Positions 42,022 to 51,179 of a stretch of 64,000 nt of DNA are shown piece by piece (within the stretch, counting starts at the first letter, position 1; each line of letters opens with the position of its first letter). Source of the stretch: Sedimentisphaerales bacterium. Lineage in GTDB: Bacteria; Planctomycetota; Phycisphaerae; Sedimentisphaerales; SM23-30. Position numbers and translations under genes: made by a program. The notes beneath the pieces are model-generated. The model worked only from the letters and a program-made list of their open reading frames with translations, did not search any database and was not told where the DNA came from. The DNA lies in contig JAFGKT010000019.1 of the NCBI GenBank assembly GCA_016928435.1, positions 1-64,000 on the forward strand. Direction: 5' to 3'.

Positions 42022-42906
42022 ATGAGTGATTTCAAAACCTTATTACAACAGCAGAAATTCTTGATCTCCGACGGCGGCTGGGGGACGGAGTTCGCCAAGC
42101 TCGGCTTGCCACCCGGCGAAGCCCCGGAACACTGGAACATAGAGCGACCCAAAGACGTCCAATCTATCGCCCAAGCCTATGTCAACGCCGGCTCCGACAT
42201 CATCATTACCAACAGCTTCGGAGGCAATACCTTCAAGCTCAAAAAGAGCCATATCCTCGACCAGGCCGAAGAGATCAATCGCCTCGCAGCCCAAATCTCC
42301 AAAAACGCTGCCGCCGACAAAGCCCTCGTCTTCGCGTCCATCGGCCCGACCGGCGAGTTCATGGAACCACTCGGAACCGTCAGCGAAGCCGAAATGATCG
42401 CAGCCTTTGTCCCCCAGATCAAAGGGTTCGTCGCCGGAGGCGCAGACGGCATCGTTATCGAAACCTTCACCGATCTCGCCGAAGCCAAAGCCGCACTCAA
42501 AGCCGCCAAAGACAACTGCGACCTGCCCGTCGTCGTTTCTCTCACCTTCGACAAAGGCGCTCGCGGTTATGCGACCATGATGGGCATAACCCCCGCCCAA
42601 GCCGCTCAGGAGTTCACCGCCGCCGGCGCCGATTCCGTCGGATCCAATTGTGGCGCAGGCATCGAAAACATGATCGAAGTCGCAAAACTAATGAGCCCCG
42701 CTACCGATCTGCCCCTATGGTTCAAAGCCAACGCCGGCCTGCCCGAACTCATCGACGGCCAAACCGTATTCCGTCAAACACCCGAAGTAATGGTCAGTCA
42801 TCTAAATGAGTTGCTCGACGCCGGCGCCAATATCATCGGTGGTTGCTGCGGAACCAGTCCCGATCACATACGCGCCATCGCCCAAGCCCGGCAAGCAATG
42901 GCCTAA
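42022..42906 (+). CDS. Homocysteine S-methyltransferase family protein
   Basis: A 294-residue TIM-barrel enzyme of the pfam02574 type. It starts LISDGGWGTEFAKLGLPPGE, like the N-terminal module of MetH and betaine-homocysteine methyltransferases. The zinc ligands are Cys210 in SVGSNCGAG and Cys275/Cys276 in IIGGCCGTSPDHI. Family members transfer a methyl group to homocysteine to make methionine, from betaine, S-methylmethionine or a corrinoid. The donor cannot be read from sequence. A cobalamin adenosyltransferase gene follows 125 bases later, but adenosylcobalamin is not the cofactor of this reaction, so the link is loose. Confidence 0.88.
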   Translation: MSDFKTLLQQQKFLISDGGWGTEFAKLGLPPGEAPEHWNIERPKDVQSIAQAYVNAGSDIIITNSFGGNTFKLKKSHILDQAEEINRLAAQISKNAAADKALVFASIGPTGEFMEPLGTVSEAEMIAAFVPQIKGFVAGGADGIVIETFTDLAEAKAALKAAKDNCDLPVVVSLTFDKGARGYATMMGITPAQAAQEFTAAGADSVGSNCGAGIENMIEVAKLMSPATDLPLWFKANAGLPELIDGQTVFRQTPEVMVSHLNELLDAGANIIGGCCGTSPDHIRAIAQARQAMA

Positions 42907-43031
42907 AGTAGGGTGGGCCGTGTCCACCGTCCCTGACCAAAGAACAACTCGAACCCATAGCGACCGGGTGGCACCCTTTCACGAAGTTAAAGGGTGTAGA
43001 ACTCATTACGATAATTAGTCCCTGACCAAAC
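42907..43031. repeat. Spacer with a C-type and an A-type repeat
   Basis: The C-type element is at 42908-42938 and the A-type repeat at 42965-42996. Repeat-type phrase 'tccctgaccaaa' runs right up to the cobO start codon, leaving no visible ribosome binding site. Confidence 0.8.
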
Positions 43032-43589
43032 ATGAACACCACCGAAAAACCAAATCCCTCTGACCAACCGTGGTCCAGAGGATATGTGCAGGTTTACACC
43101 GGCGACGGCAAAGGCAAAACCACCGCCGCGATCGGCCTCGCTCTGCGCGCCGCCGGAGCAGGCCTAAACATCTACATCGCCCAATTCGCCAAAACAGGCG
43201 ATTACAGTGAACTTCGCGCACTGGACCGTTTCGCCCAGCAGATCACTCTTGAGCAGTTCGGCACAGAAAACTTCATCGTCAACCAACCAACCCCTCAAGA
43301 CATCCAAGCCGCTCAACAAGGCCTCCACCAAGCCCGCCAAGCGATGCTCTCCGGCAAATACCATATCATCATCCTCGACGAAGCCAACATCGCCACCCAC
43401 TTCCAACTATTCACCGTCGAAGAATTACTAGACTTCATCGACGCCAAACCCACAAATGTCGAACTCGTAATCACCGGCCGACGCGCCGACCCGCGCGTAA
43501 TCCAAAAAGCCGACCTAGTAACCGAAATGCGACAAGTCAAACACTACTACCAACAAAACGTCAAAGCCCGCCCCGGCATCGAAAGCTAG
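43032..43589 (+). CDS. cobO: Cob(I)yrinic acid a,c-diamide adenosyltransferase
   Basis: A 185-residue CobA/CobO/BtuR-type enzyme that adds the adenosyl group to corrinoids using ATP. The P-loop is YTGDGKGKTTAAIGLALRAA (Gly24-Thr31 core), followed by YIAQFAKTGDYSELRAL, the Walker B-like IIILDEANIATHFQLF and VELVITGRRADPRVIQKADL. It ends with the usual YQQNVKARPGIE. No other cobalamin gene is present here, so it may serve salvage. Confidence 0.95.
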   Translation: MNTTEKPNPSDQPWSRGYVQVYTGDGKGKTTAAIGLALRAAGAGLNIYIAQFAKTGDYSELRALDRFAQQITLEQFGTENFIVNQPTPQDIQAAQQGLHQARQAMLSGKYHIIILDEANIATHFQLFTVEELLDFIDAKPTNVELVITGRRADPRVIQKADLVTEMRQVKHYYQQNVKARPGIES

Positions 43590-43617
43590 ACAAACCTCCC
43601 GTGCAACACCAAACAGA

Positions 43618-43646
43618 TTAGCCCCCTGACCCGTCAGGGGGTTTTA
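43618..43646. repeat. B-type hairpin repeat
   Basis: TTAGCCCCCTGAC-cc-GTCAGGGGGTTTTAA: a perfect hairpin with a T-run on the + strand. It lies 28 bases after cobO and could serve as its terminator. Confidence 0.85.
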
Positions 43647-43684
43647 ACTTACTGCAATACTTATCCTTGACAAACAACGCCCAT

Positions 43685-43720
43685 AAAAAAACCACGGACC
43701 AACATCACGTCAGTCCGTGG
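43685..43720 (-). terminator. Rho-independent terminator of the minus-strand isomerase gene
   Basis: Read on the minus strand, CCACGGAC (43720-43713) pairs with GTCCGTGG (43699-43692), followed by a run of Ts (43691-43685). It lies 29 bases after the stop codon at 43750. Confidence 0.9.
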
Positions 43721-43749
43721 CATTAATTTACCAACTAACCAAGACACGC

Positions 43750-44745
43750 TTATTTATCATCAAACGCCGCGTCAAACTGCACATCGGAAGGCCGGAAATC
43801 AACCGAATTCACAAAATCGCAAGCCTCTTCCGCGCCCGCTTCGCGATCCATCCCGCAATCTTCCCACTCAACCGACAAAGGCCCATCATACTTAATCTGA
43901 TTCAGCGCCCGGATAATCTCTTCAAAATCTACCCCCCCCCTACCCAGAGAACGAAAATCCCAGCCGCGGTCCGGATGACCAAAATTCAAATGCGAAGTCA
44001 ATATCCCCGTCCGACCGTTCAGCTGCAAAGCCGCGTCTTTCATATGCACATGATAAATCCGATCCGCGAATTCCTTAATAAAGCAAACCGGGTCAACCAT
44101 CTGCCAATGCAAATGGCTCGGATCAAAATTGAACCCAAACGTTTCTCGATAATCAATCGCTTTCAGTGCCCGTGCCGCCGTGATAATATCAAACGCGATC
44201 TCCGTCGGATGCACCTCTAGCGCGAAACGCACGCCGCACTCATCAAACACATCCAATATCGGATTCCACATCTTAGCGAAATACGCGAAACCATCGTCCA
44301 TCATCTTATCCGTGATCGGCGGAAAAGCATATAACATATGCCAAATCGACGAACCCGTAAAACCGTTCACAACCTTGACGCCCATATTCTTCGCCGCCCG
44401 CGCTGTGTTCTTCATCGTTTCCACAGCCCACGCGCGTTTCTTCTCACCGTCACCGGCACAATTGGCTGGAGCAAACGCGTCGCTGCGAGCGTCATTGTTC
44501 GGATCACAAACCAACTGACCCGCCAAGTGATGGCTGATCGAGAACAACTGCAATCCGTTCTTCTCCAATATCTCCGATTGCTTCTTGCAGTAATCCTTGT
44601 CCGTCGCCGCCTTGTCAACGTCCATATGGTCGCCCCAACAAGCCAACTCCAAACCATCATAACCCCAGCATGAAGCCTTCTCAGCCAATGTCTCCAAAGG
44701 CATATCAGCCCACTGCCCCGTAAATAAAGTCACCGGTCGTCCCAT
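43750..44745 (-). CDS. Sugar phosphate isomerase/epimerase (xylose-isomerase-like TIM barrel)
   Basis: A 331-residue AP endonuclease 2-type TIM barrel. It begins [20 protein letters not shown], then [17 protein letters not shown]. The metal-site residues are expected in [42 protein letters not shown] and LSVEWEDCG; Glu, Asp/His, His and Glu are all present. Such enzymes isomerise or epimerise sugars, inositols or keto-sugars, often next to Gfo/Idh/MocA dehydrogenases, as here. AGGAG lies nine bases before the ATG. The substrate is unknown. Confidence 0.86.
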   Translation of the reverse strand: MGRPVTLFTGQWADMPLETLAEKASCWGYDGLELACWGDHMDVDKAATDKDYCKKQSEILEKNGLQLFSISHHLAGQLVCDPNNDARSDAFAPANCAGDGEKKRAWAVETMKNTARAAKNMGVKVVNGFTGSSIWHMLYAFPPITDKMMDDGFAYFAKMWNPILDVFDECGVRFALEVHPTEIAFDIITAARALKAIDYRETFGFNFDPSHLHWQMVDPVCFIKEFADRIYHVHMKDAALQLNGRTGILTSHLNFGHPDRGWDFRSLGRGGVDFEEIIRALNQIKYDGPLSVEWEDCGMDREAGAEEACDFVNSVDFRPSDVQFDAAFDDK

Positions 44746-44951
44746 TTGTCTATCTCCTATCTACATGTAAATAATCTCTAAAGCGCCCCCCCACGGTAGG
44801 GTATGCTGTGCATACCATCCCTGACTACACAAATCCTATTTCGCACCTGCACTCTCAAAATCAACCTTCACTGTTAGCCCCCGAGTCACGCTCGGGGGTT
44901 CGGCTACCTTGTGCCATCCATTCGTGGTTCTCTTCCACGCCGCACCGCCGC
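44746..44951. repeat. Spacer with a C-type and a B-type repeat
   Basis: A C-type element at 44796-44826 (gtagggtatgctgtgcataccatccctgac) and a B-type repeat at 44873-44903 (CCCCCGAGTCACGCTCGGGGG), followed by 'ccattcgtggttctcttcc'. It separates two minus-strand genes that likely work together. Confidence 0.8.
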
Positions 44952-46148
44952 TTATTTAATCTCCGACACCTTAACGAACCGCTTCTCCGCCGCCGAAACC
45001 ATCGCGGCCTCCAAAACTCGTTGCGTAATATAAGCATCCTCAAAATCCGGCAACGGCACAACAGGCTTCTTGCCGTCCAAAACCCGCAAAATATCATATG
45101 CCATATTCGTAAACGTATGTTCGTAACCTATCCCGTGCGCATCAGGCCACCAAGCATCAATATAAGGATGAGAACCCGCGTGCGTACAATTAATCGTTGA
45201 CCAGCCGCGAACATCTTCCGGAAGCGTCGCGTCATAATATTCCAATTCGCCCATTCGCTCGAAATCAAACTTAATCGACCCCTTCGTTCCGTTGATCTCG
45301 AATCCATTCTTGTTCTGGTTGCCAGTGGCCTGACGGGCCGCCTCAAAGCTGGCTACCGCCCCACCGGAGAAACGCGCCAAGAACAGCACCGTATCATCAA
45401 CAGTGACCTTACCCTTCGCCTTGGCCTTCTGCAGCCCACCGGCAATACTGCCCGAAACATTACCCGTCATCTTGCTGCGTTCTTTGATAAATGTCTCAGC
45501 GATAGCACCGTCGATTGAAACAATTTCCTCACCCGTAACAAACCGCGTCATATCAACTATGTGAGCATTCAGATCGCCATGCGCGCCCGACCCTGCCAAC
45601 TTCTTGTCGAACCGCCAAGCCAAAGGCACCGATTCATCCGCCCAACACTGCAAATAATAACCGCGAACGTGGCGAATCTTCCCAATCTTCCCCGCTTTCA
45701 CCAACTGATGCGCAAACGCCACCGCCGGGCAGCGACGATAGCAAAACCAAACAAACGTCTTCGACTTCGACTTTCGCGCCGCCTCAACCATACGCCGGGC
45801 ATCGTCCAAAGAACCAGCCAACGGCTTTTCACACGCCACATGTTTGCCATGTTCCAAAGCGTCCACAGCCATATCCGCGTGAATAAAATTAGGCGTACCC
45901 AAATCCACTAAATCAACTTCCGGATCCGCGCACACCTTGTGAAAATCTAATTCGTATTTCTGCCAACCCCATTTCGCTGCGTATTCTTCAATACCTTCAG
46001 AGACGTTGTCGCAAGCGGTGTGCATAACCGGCTTGATCGCCGTATCAAAAAACCTTCCTACCTGCCCCCAAGCATTGGAGTGGGTCCGCCCCATAAAACC
46101 ACGGCCTATCAGAGCAACATTTAATGTCTTACTTTTCTTTGCGCACAT
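44952..46148 (-). CDS. Gfo/Idh/MocA-family oxidoreductase
   Basis: A 398-residue NAD(P)-dependent oxidoreductase. The Rossmann motif is NVALIGRGFMGRTHSNAWGQ. The conserved EKP of the family is in HVACEKPLAGSLDDARRM, and the C-terminal domain carries SGAHGDLNAHIVDMTRFV, with the candidate catalytic Asp/His region. Substrates of the family are sugars, inositols and amino-sugar derivatives. AGAGGA lies seven bases upstream of ATG 46148. It precedes the TIM-barrel isomerase in the same direction, suggesting a dehydrogenation/isomerisation pathway. Confidence 0.92.
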   Translation of the reverse strand: MCAKKSKTLNVALIGRGFMGRTHSNAWGQVGRFFDTAIKPVMHTACDNVSEGIEEYAAKWGWQKYELDFHKVCADPEVDLVDLGTPNFIHADMAVDALEHGKHVACEKPLAGSLDDARRMVEAARKSKSKTFVWFCYRRCPAVAFAHQLVKAGKIGKIRHVRGYYLQCWADESVPLAWRFDKKLAGSGAHGDLNAHIVDMTRFVTGEEIVSIDGAIAETFIKERSKMTGNVSGSIAGGLQKAKAKGKVTVDDTVLFLARFSGGAVASFEAARQATGNQNKNGFEINGTKGSIKFDFERMGELEYYDATLPEDVRGWSTINCTHAGSHPYIDAWWPDAHGIGYEHTFTNMAYDILRVLDGKKPVVPLPDFEDAYITQRVLEAAMVSAAEKRFVKVSEIK

Positions 46149-46441
46149 TCTGAAATCCTCTCTTAGAACTGCTTTAAGACAAACTCAAACCTAACGCCGA
46201 CTAAACAAGCATCGGCTACCATCCAAATACAAATGTAATCTCCAACAGCTAACCTGTAAACCCAAATTGAAGCCAAAAACAAAAAATCTACCAAACCACG
46301 GCACAACAACTTGTCACATTACAATAATTCGCCAATGAGCAAATTTAACATATATAAACCCATGCAATCACCAATATCCTCCAATCGACTAAACTAACTA
46401 AATCTTTGCGGCTTTTACCGCCAATTTGCCTCCAAGATCAC
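46149..46441. other. Divergent spacer, AT-rich
   Basis: Lies between the minus-strand oxidoreductase and the plus-strand DUF5703 hydrolase. No gene and no A-, B- or C-type repeat is seen, which is notable given how many other spacers carry them. A short GCGG-N6-CCGC dyad occurs at 46408-46421 upstream of the + promoter and may be an operator. Confidence 0.5.
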
Positions 46442-46471
46442 TTGACGACCACACATAACCCACACTATACT
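46442..46471 (+). promoter_or_regulatory. Promoter for the DUF5703 hydrolase gene
   Basis: TTGACG (46442-46447), an 18-base spacer and TATACT (46466-46471). Confidence 0.6.
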
Positions 46472-46533
46472 CCACCACCCCAGTGCTTTTAACATAATAC
46501 GCAGCTCACATCTCACCTTCAGGAGCAAGTCAT

Positions 46534-48726
46534 ATGACAACTAAAATCATATGGAACAGCACCAGCGAAAATTCCTCCGGATCCATGCCCTTGGGCAACG
46601 GAGATATCGGCATCAACCTCTGGGCCGAAAAAGACGGCTCAATATCCTTCTACGTAGGCAAAACCGACTCATGGAGCGAAAACGGACGACTGCTCAAACT
46701 CGGTCTCGTCAAAATCAAACTCGATCCAAATCCTTTCGCCGCCGACTCATTCGAGCAAATTCTAGACTTGCAGACCGGCTCGATCAAAATCACCAGCCAA
46801 ACTCCGCAAACCTCCCTCGAACTCCTTATTTGGGTCGATGCCAACCGACCCGTCATTCGCGTACAGGGCAACAGCAGCAAACCCATCGAAATCCAAGCCC
46901 AACTGCATCTGTGGCGCCAAGAGCAACGCCAAGTATCAGACGCCCAAGAAATGCACAGCTTTTGCGGCCAAAATCCGCCTGAAACTCCATACACCGTCTA
47001 TCCCGACACCGTCGCCGATACACCCGACAGAATAACTTGGTATCACCGCAACGAATCATCCATGTGGGCCGAAAACCTGCGATTCCAGGCCCTGCAAGAC
47101 CTCGCACAGACAACCCATGACCCACTGCTGAACTTGACCTTCGGCGCCACGATACTCGGACATGATTTAGAAAAAATTGACTCTTGCCAACTGCGAAGTA
47201 AACAGGCTGTCAAGAATTTTGAAATAGCCGCGTTTGTGTTAACCGCGCAAACCGATACCGCTGACCAATGGTTGACCCAACTCGAAGAATCAATTGACAC
47301 TCACGGCATACAGCCCAGCGAAAATGATTATGCCGCGCACTGCCAATGGTGGGCCGAATTCTGGTCTCGCAGCTTCATCGAAATTTCCGGACACGACCAA
47401 GCCCAACAAATCAACCAAGCCTATAACCTCCAGCGTTTCATGGTCGCCTGTGCCGGACGAGGCAAATTCCCCATCAAATTCAACGGATCAATATTCAATG
47501 TCGATTGGAACTTGCAAGGCGAATGCTTTGACCCTGACTATCGCAGATGGGGCGGCGGTTACTGGTTCCAAAATACCCGACTGATATATTGGCCCATGCT
47601 CCAAGCCGGCGATTGCGACCTGATAAAACCCTTCTTCGACATGTATCTAAACGCCTTGCCTCTCGCCCAAAAACGCACTCAAAAATACTTTAACTGCCCC
47701 GGAGCCTTCTTCCCTGAAACCATGAACTTTTGGGGAACATACCTCAACCAAAACTATGGCTTCGACCGAACCGACAAACATTGCAGTTATGTGCAAAACA
47801 CCTACATCCGAAGATACTGGCAAGGAGGCCTCGAACTAACCTCCATGATGCTCGACTATGTTGAATTCACCCAAGACACCGATTTCCTCCAAAACCAACT
47901 GCTGCCCTTCGCCGACAACATCCTCAAATTCTACCATAGCTACTATTCCAAACTCGACGATAACGGCAAAATAATCTTCCAACCAGCCCAGTCCCTCGAA
48001 ACCTGGCACGACGCCGTAAACCCGCTGCCCGTCATCGCCGGACTAAAATGGGTCTTGACCAAACTCCAACAAATCCCATCCCAATATGTTGCCCCAGAAA
48101 AAACACAGTGGTGGATGGATTTTCTGGACAAATTACCACCTCTGCCCACCCGAACCTACGTCTGGGAACAAAAAACCGAACTTCTGCCCGCTCTACAGTA
48201 CGACACCTGCTCCAATTCCGAAAACCCCGAATTATACGCCGTCTTCCCCTATCGCCTATACGGCATAGGCAAACCCAACCTCGAAACCGCCCTGGTAACA
48301 TGGGAGAACCGCCGGGTCAAACGTACCGGCTGCTGGACTCAGGACCCCATCCAAGCCGCACTGCTCGGACTCACCGAACAAGTACAAACATACTTAATCA
48401 AAAACGCCACCACCATGGACATCAGCACCAAACACCCAAAGAACATCCGTTTGAGTGCTTTTGTCGGACCAAATTTCGATTGGATTCCCGACATGGACCA
48501 CGGCGGAGTAACCAGCGTCGGCCTACAGCAAATGCTTATGCAGTGCGAAGATAGCGTCATTCGGCTCCTCCCAGCCTGGCCCAAAGACTGGAATGTAAAC
48601 GCCAAACTCCACGCCCCCAAAAACACCACCGTACAATTCTCCTACCAAAACGGCAAAATAACCCAACTCAACGTCAACCCAGACCACAGAAAGAATGATA
48701 TCATCATCGAACAAACTGCTGTATAA
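46534..48726 (+). CDS. DUF5703-type glycoside hydrolase-like protein
   Basis: A 730-residue protein. The N-terminus SMPLGNGDIGINLWAEKDGS and FYVGKTDSWSENGRLLKLG match the DUF5703 beta-sandwich domain (about 1-270). Residues about 280-650 look like an alpha/alpha toroid of the GH95/GH65-type clan (WAEFWSRSFIEISGHDQAQQ, YNLQRFMVACAGRGKFPIKF, NVDWNLQGECFDPDYRRWGG). The C-terminal beta part ends VQFSYQNGKITQLNVNPDHR. No signal peptide is visible, so it probably acts inside the cell, or is exported by another route. AGGAG lies eight bases before the ATG. Related proteins are linked to plant or algal polysaccharide use, but the exact activity is unknown. Confidence 0.82.
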   Translation: MTTKIIWNSTSENSSGSMPLGNGDIGINLWAEKDGSISFYVGKTDSWSENGRLLKLGLVKIKLDPNPFAADSFEQILDLQTGSIKITSQTPQTSLELLIWVDANRPVIRVQGNSSKPIEIQAQLHLWRQEQRQVSDAQEMHSFCGQNPPETPYTVYPDTVADTPDRITWYHRNESSMWAENLRFQALQDLAQTTHDPLLNLTFGATILGHDLEKIDSCQLRSKQAVKNFEIAAFVLTAQTDTADQWLTQLEESIDTHGIQPSENDYAAHCQWWAEFWSRSFIEISGHDQAQQINQAYNLQRFMVACAGRGKFPIKFNGSIFNVDWNLQGECFDPDYRRWGGGYWFQNTRLIYWPMLQAGDCDLIKPFFDMYLNALPLAQKRTQKYFNCPGAFFPETMNFWGTYLNQNYGFDRTDKHCSYVQNTYIRRYWQGGLELTSMMLDYVEFTQDTDFLQNQLLPFADNILKFYHSYYSKLDDNGKIIFQPAQSLETWHDAVNPLPVIAGLKWVLTKLQQIPSQYVAPEKTQWWMDFLDKLPPLPTRTYVWEQKTELLPALQYDTCSNSENPELYAVFPYRLYGIGKPNLETALVTWENRRVKRTGCWTQDPIQAALLGLTEQVQTYLIKNATTMDISTKHPKNIRLSAFVGPNFDWIPDMDHGGVTSVGLQQMLMQCEDSVIRLLPAWPKDWNVNAKLHAPKNTTVQFSYQNGKITQLNVNPDHRKNDIIIEQTAV

Positions 48727-48778
48727 TGCCCTCCTATCATGTTAGTCGCAGAGTACACTATATAATAAGAGTGACATT

Positions 48779-49618
48779 ATGAAAATCAGCCTGAGCTACT
48801 GGATGTTTCCCGAAGGACTCGAAGGCAATGAGCCCATCGAATCAGCTATGCAGCAGACCAAAGACCTCGGATTTGACGCCATCGAACTCTGCGTCGCAAC
48901 CACAGGCCTACTCACCGATAAAACCACCCAAACCCAATGCGAAGACATCAGAGCCGCCGCCGACAAAATCGGCATCGAAATCAGCTCCGTCGCCAGCGGT
49001 GAAAGCTGGAATTCCTCACCAACCGCCAACGACCCTGCCGTGCGAAAAAACATCATACAGTTCACCCAGCAGGCGATTCGCCTAACAAAATGGCTCGGCA
49101 CCGACGCATACCTCTTTGTCCCAGGAGCCGTAGAGGTCTTTTTCCTGCCCGATGCCGAAATCATCCCGTACGAAACCTGCTATCAGCGAGCCCACCAAGC
49201 CGTCACCCAAATTCTACCCGTCGCCGAAGAAAATCAGGTCGCGTTGAGCATTGAAAACGTCTGGAACAAATTCCTCCTCAGCCCACTAGAAATGCGAGAC
49301 TTCATCGACGAGTTCAACTCACCCTATATTGGCAGTTACTTCGATGTAGGCAACGTCTTGCTCACCGGATACCCCCAGGATTGGATCCGAATTCTAGGAC
49401 CACGCGTCAAACGTGTTCATATCAAAGACTTCGACAAAAATATCGGAACCATCGAAGGTTTCGGCGAACTCCTCCAAGGATCAGTCGATTTCGATGCCGT
49501 CAAACAAGCCCTCGCCGATATCAACTACAATGGCTACGTAACCGCCGAAATTCTACCATATGCAACAGGCAGACTCGAAAAAACCGCCCACGCCATGAAA
49601 AAAATCTTCAATAAATAA
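48779..49618 (+). CDS. Sugar epimerase/isomerase (xylose-isomerase-like TIM barrel)
   Basis: A 279-residue TIM barrel of the UlaE/tagatose 3-epimerase type. Signs: MKISLSYWMFPEGLEGN, LGFDAIELCVATTG, VALSIENVWNKFLLSP with a metal-binding Glu, IGSYFDVGNVLLTGYPQDW with Asp and a DVGN motif, KRVHIKDFDKN with His, and YVTAEILPYATGR with the last Glu. It follows the DUF5703 gene by 52 bases and precedes a Gfo/Idh/MocA gene, mirroring the minus-strand isomerase/oxidoreductase pair upstream. Confidence 0.9.
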   Translation: MKISLSYWMFPEGLEGNEPIESAMQQTKDLGFDAIELCVATTGLLTDKTTQTQCEDIRAAADKIGIEISSVASGESWNSSPTANDPAVRKNIIQFTQQAIRLTKWLGTDAYLFVPGAVEVFFLPDAEIIPYETCYQRAHQAVTQILPVAEENQVALSIENVWNKFLLSPLEMRDFIDEFNSPYIGSYFDVGNVLLTGYPQDWIRILGPRVKRVHIKDFDKNIGTIEGFGELLQGSVDFDAVKQALADINYNGYVTAEILPYATGRLEKTAHAMKKIFNK

Positions 49619-49753
49619 ACAACTTTGTCATGCCCAAAATAAAACTTTTTCATAACCAAAATAAACACTTTTGTCATTCCCGACCTGATCGGGAATCCAG
49701 CTAAAAATAGTCTCGCTAAAAGGCGAATCCGCTTCGAATGAAAGGACACATCA
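49619..49753. repeat. Spacer with an E-type palindrome
   Basis: 'gtcattcccgacctgatcggg' + 'aatccag' at about 49673-49701 is related to elements at about 61103-61130 and 63096-63124. No gene is seen. Confidence 0.65.
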
Positions 49754-50773
49754 ATGGTACGAGTTGGAATAGTTGGTCTTGGTTTCATGGGACGCATGCA
49801 CTTCCGTTGTTGGAATGCCGACCCTAACGCTAAAATCGTCGCGGTGTGCGATGTCGATAACGATAAACTCTCCGGCCAATTCGCACAAGCAGGCAATATC
49901 GAAGGCGCCCAAGATAATCTCGACCTCTCTAACATCGCAACCTTCACCAACCTCGACAACATGCTCAAAGAAGCTCAGCTCGACGCCGTCTCTATCGCCC
50001 TGCCAACTTATCTACATGCCCAAGCAACTATCAAAGCCCTGCAGGCCGGAGTCCACGTGTTTTGCGAAAAACCAATGGCACTCGATTCCGCGGAGTGCCA
50101 AACCATGATCGACGCCGCCGAAAAAACAGGCAAAACTCTCCAGGTCGGACACTGCATCCGATTCTGGCCCGAATATGCCTACCTAAAACAACTCATCCAA
50201 TCAGGTCAATATGGCAACCTACGCTTCGCAACCTTTACCCGTATCAGCGCCACCCCAACGTGGAGTTGGCAAAACTGGATACTCGACCCCAAAAAGGCAG
50301 GCGGCGCCGCCCATGACCTCCATATCCATGACGCCGACTTCGTACAATATCTCTGTGGTTTGCCCAATGCCGTTTTCTGCCAAGCGGTGCCCGGATTTGA
50401 CAACGGCGCCGATCACGTCGTAGCACAATACATCTATAATAATGGCCCAGTCATCACCGCTGAAGGCGGTTGGCTCTGCGCCGATCCATTCGGATTCAAA
50501 ATGGCTTATAATGCCGTTCTCGAAAAAGCGACCATCTCGTTTGACTCAACCCAATCACCCACCATCAAAGTCCATCCCGCCGCCGGCCAAACCTTCACCC
50601 CCGAAATGCCCCAAAAAGACGGATATGCACTCGAAATCCACCATTTCATCCAATCAATAACCGGACAAAAAGTCCCCGACATCCTAACACCCCAGCAATC
50701 ACTGCAAAGCGTCAAACTCATCGAAGCCGAAATAAAATCCGCGCAAAACGCAACCCCCGTCAAGTTGACCTAA
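49754..50773 (+). CDS. Gfo/Idh/MocA-family oxidoreductase
   Basis: A 339-residue NAD(P)-dependent oxidoreductase. The dinucleotide motif is VRVGIVGLGFMGRMHFRCWN, and the EKP motif is in VHVFCEKPMALDSAE. The C-terminal domain has RIRFWPEYAYLKQLIQ-like and GGAAHDLHIHDADFVQYL, with the Asp/His pair usual for the catalytic region. AAAGGA lies seven bases before the ATG. It probably acts on a sugar from the glycan processed by neighbouring hydrolases, together with the isomerase 136 bases upstream. Confidence 0.92.
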   Translation: MVRVGIVGLGFMGRMHFRCWNADPNAKIVAVCDVDNDKLSGQFAQAGNIEGAQDNLDLSNIATFTNLDNMLKEAQLDAVSIALPTYLHAQATIKALQAGVHVFCEKPMALDSAECQTMIDAAEKTGKTLQVGHCIRFWPEYAYLKQLIQSGQYGNLRFATFTRISATPTWSWQNWILDPKKAGGAAHDLHIHDADFVQYLCGLPNAVFCQAVPGFDNGADHVVAQYIYNNGPVITAEGGWLCADPFGFKMAYNAVLEKATISFDSTQSPTIKVHPAAGQTFTPEMPQKDGYALEIHHFIQSITGQKVPDILTPQQSLQSVKLIEAEIKSAQNATPVKLT

Positions 50774-51179
50774 ACCACAAAATAACACCCCGGCCAACTA
50801 GAGCAACTTCAAAAACCAGCTACCCAACAAATTAGCCCCCCGACCCGTCGGGGGGTTTTACCCAAAAAAAATCGCTCGCCAATCCGCCCGCCGCCTCCCA
50901 ACCTAAACCCCACAAATCCAAGCCTTTACACCCGCCACCCCTCAAACCGCCACCCTCTTGGCCATGCAATGTTGAAAATATTTAACATGCTACCCAAATA
51001 TAAATCAAATTAAAAACCGACCAAAAAAGCAACAAAACCCTTGATCCCCGGGATTTCCTATGCTATCCTTGGCACTGGGCGATTAACGTGTTCAATACAA
51101 CCGAACCTAAATCACCAGGATAATCGCAATCTTCACGCCATCATCAATCCAACCCATCCATCCAGCGAAAGGAATCCGC
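50774..51179. other. Spacer with a B-type hairpin and a weak promoter
   Basis: The B-type repeat at 50832-50860 (CCCCCCGACCCGTCGGGGGG then TTTTA) is a good terminator for the oxidoreductase gene. The following 200 bases are A-rich. A weak promoter is possible at 51041-51069 (TTGATC, 17 bases, TATCCT). Confidence 0.6.

Noticed and set aside
42908-43589. Cobalamin-dependent methionine synthase operon
   Set aside because: Homocysteine methyltransferase and cobO are neighbours, but no B12-binding domain is present, and the adenosyl form made by CobO is not used in that reaction.
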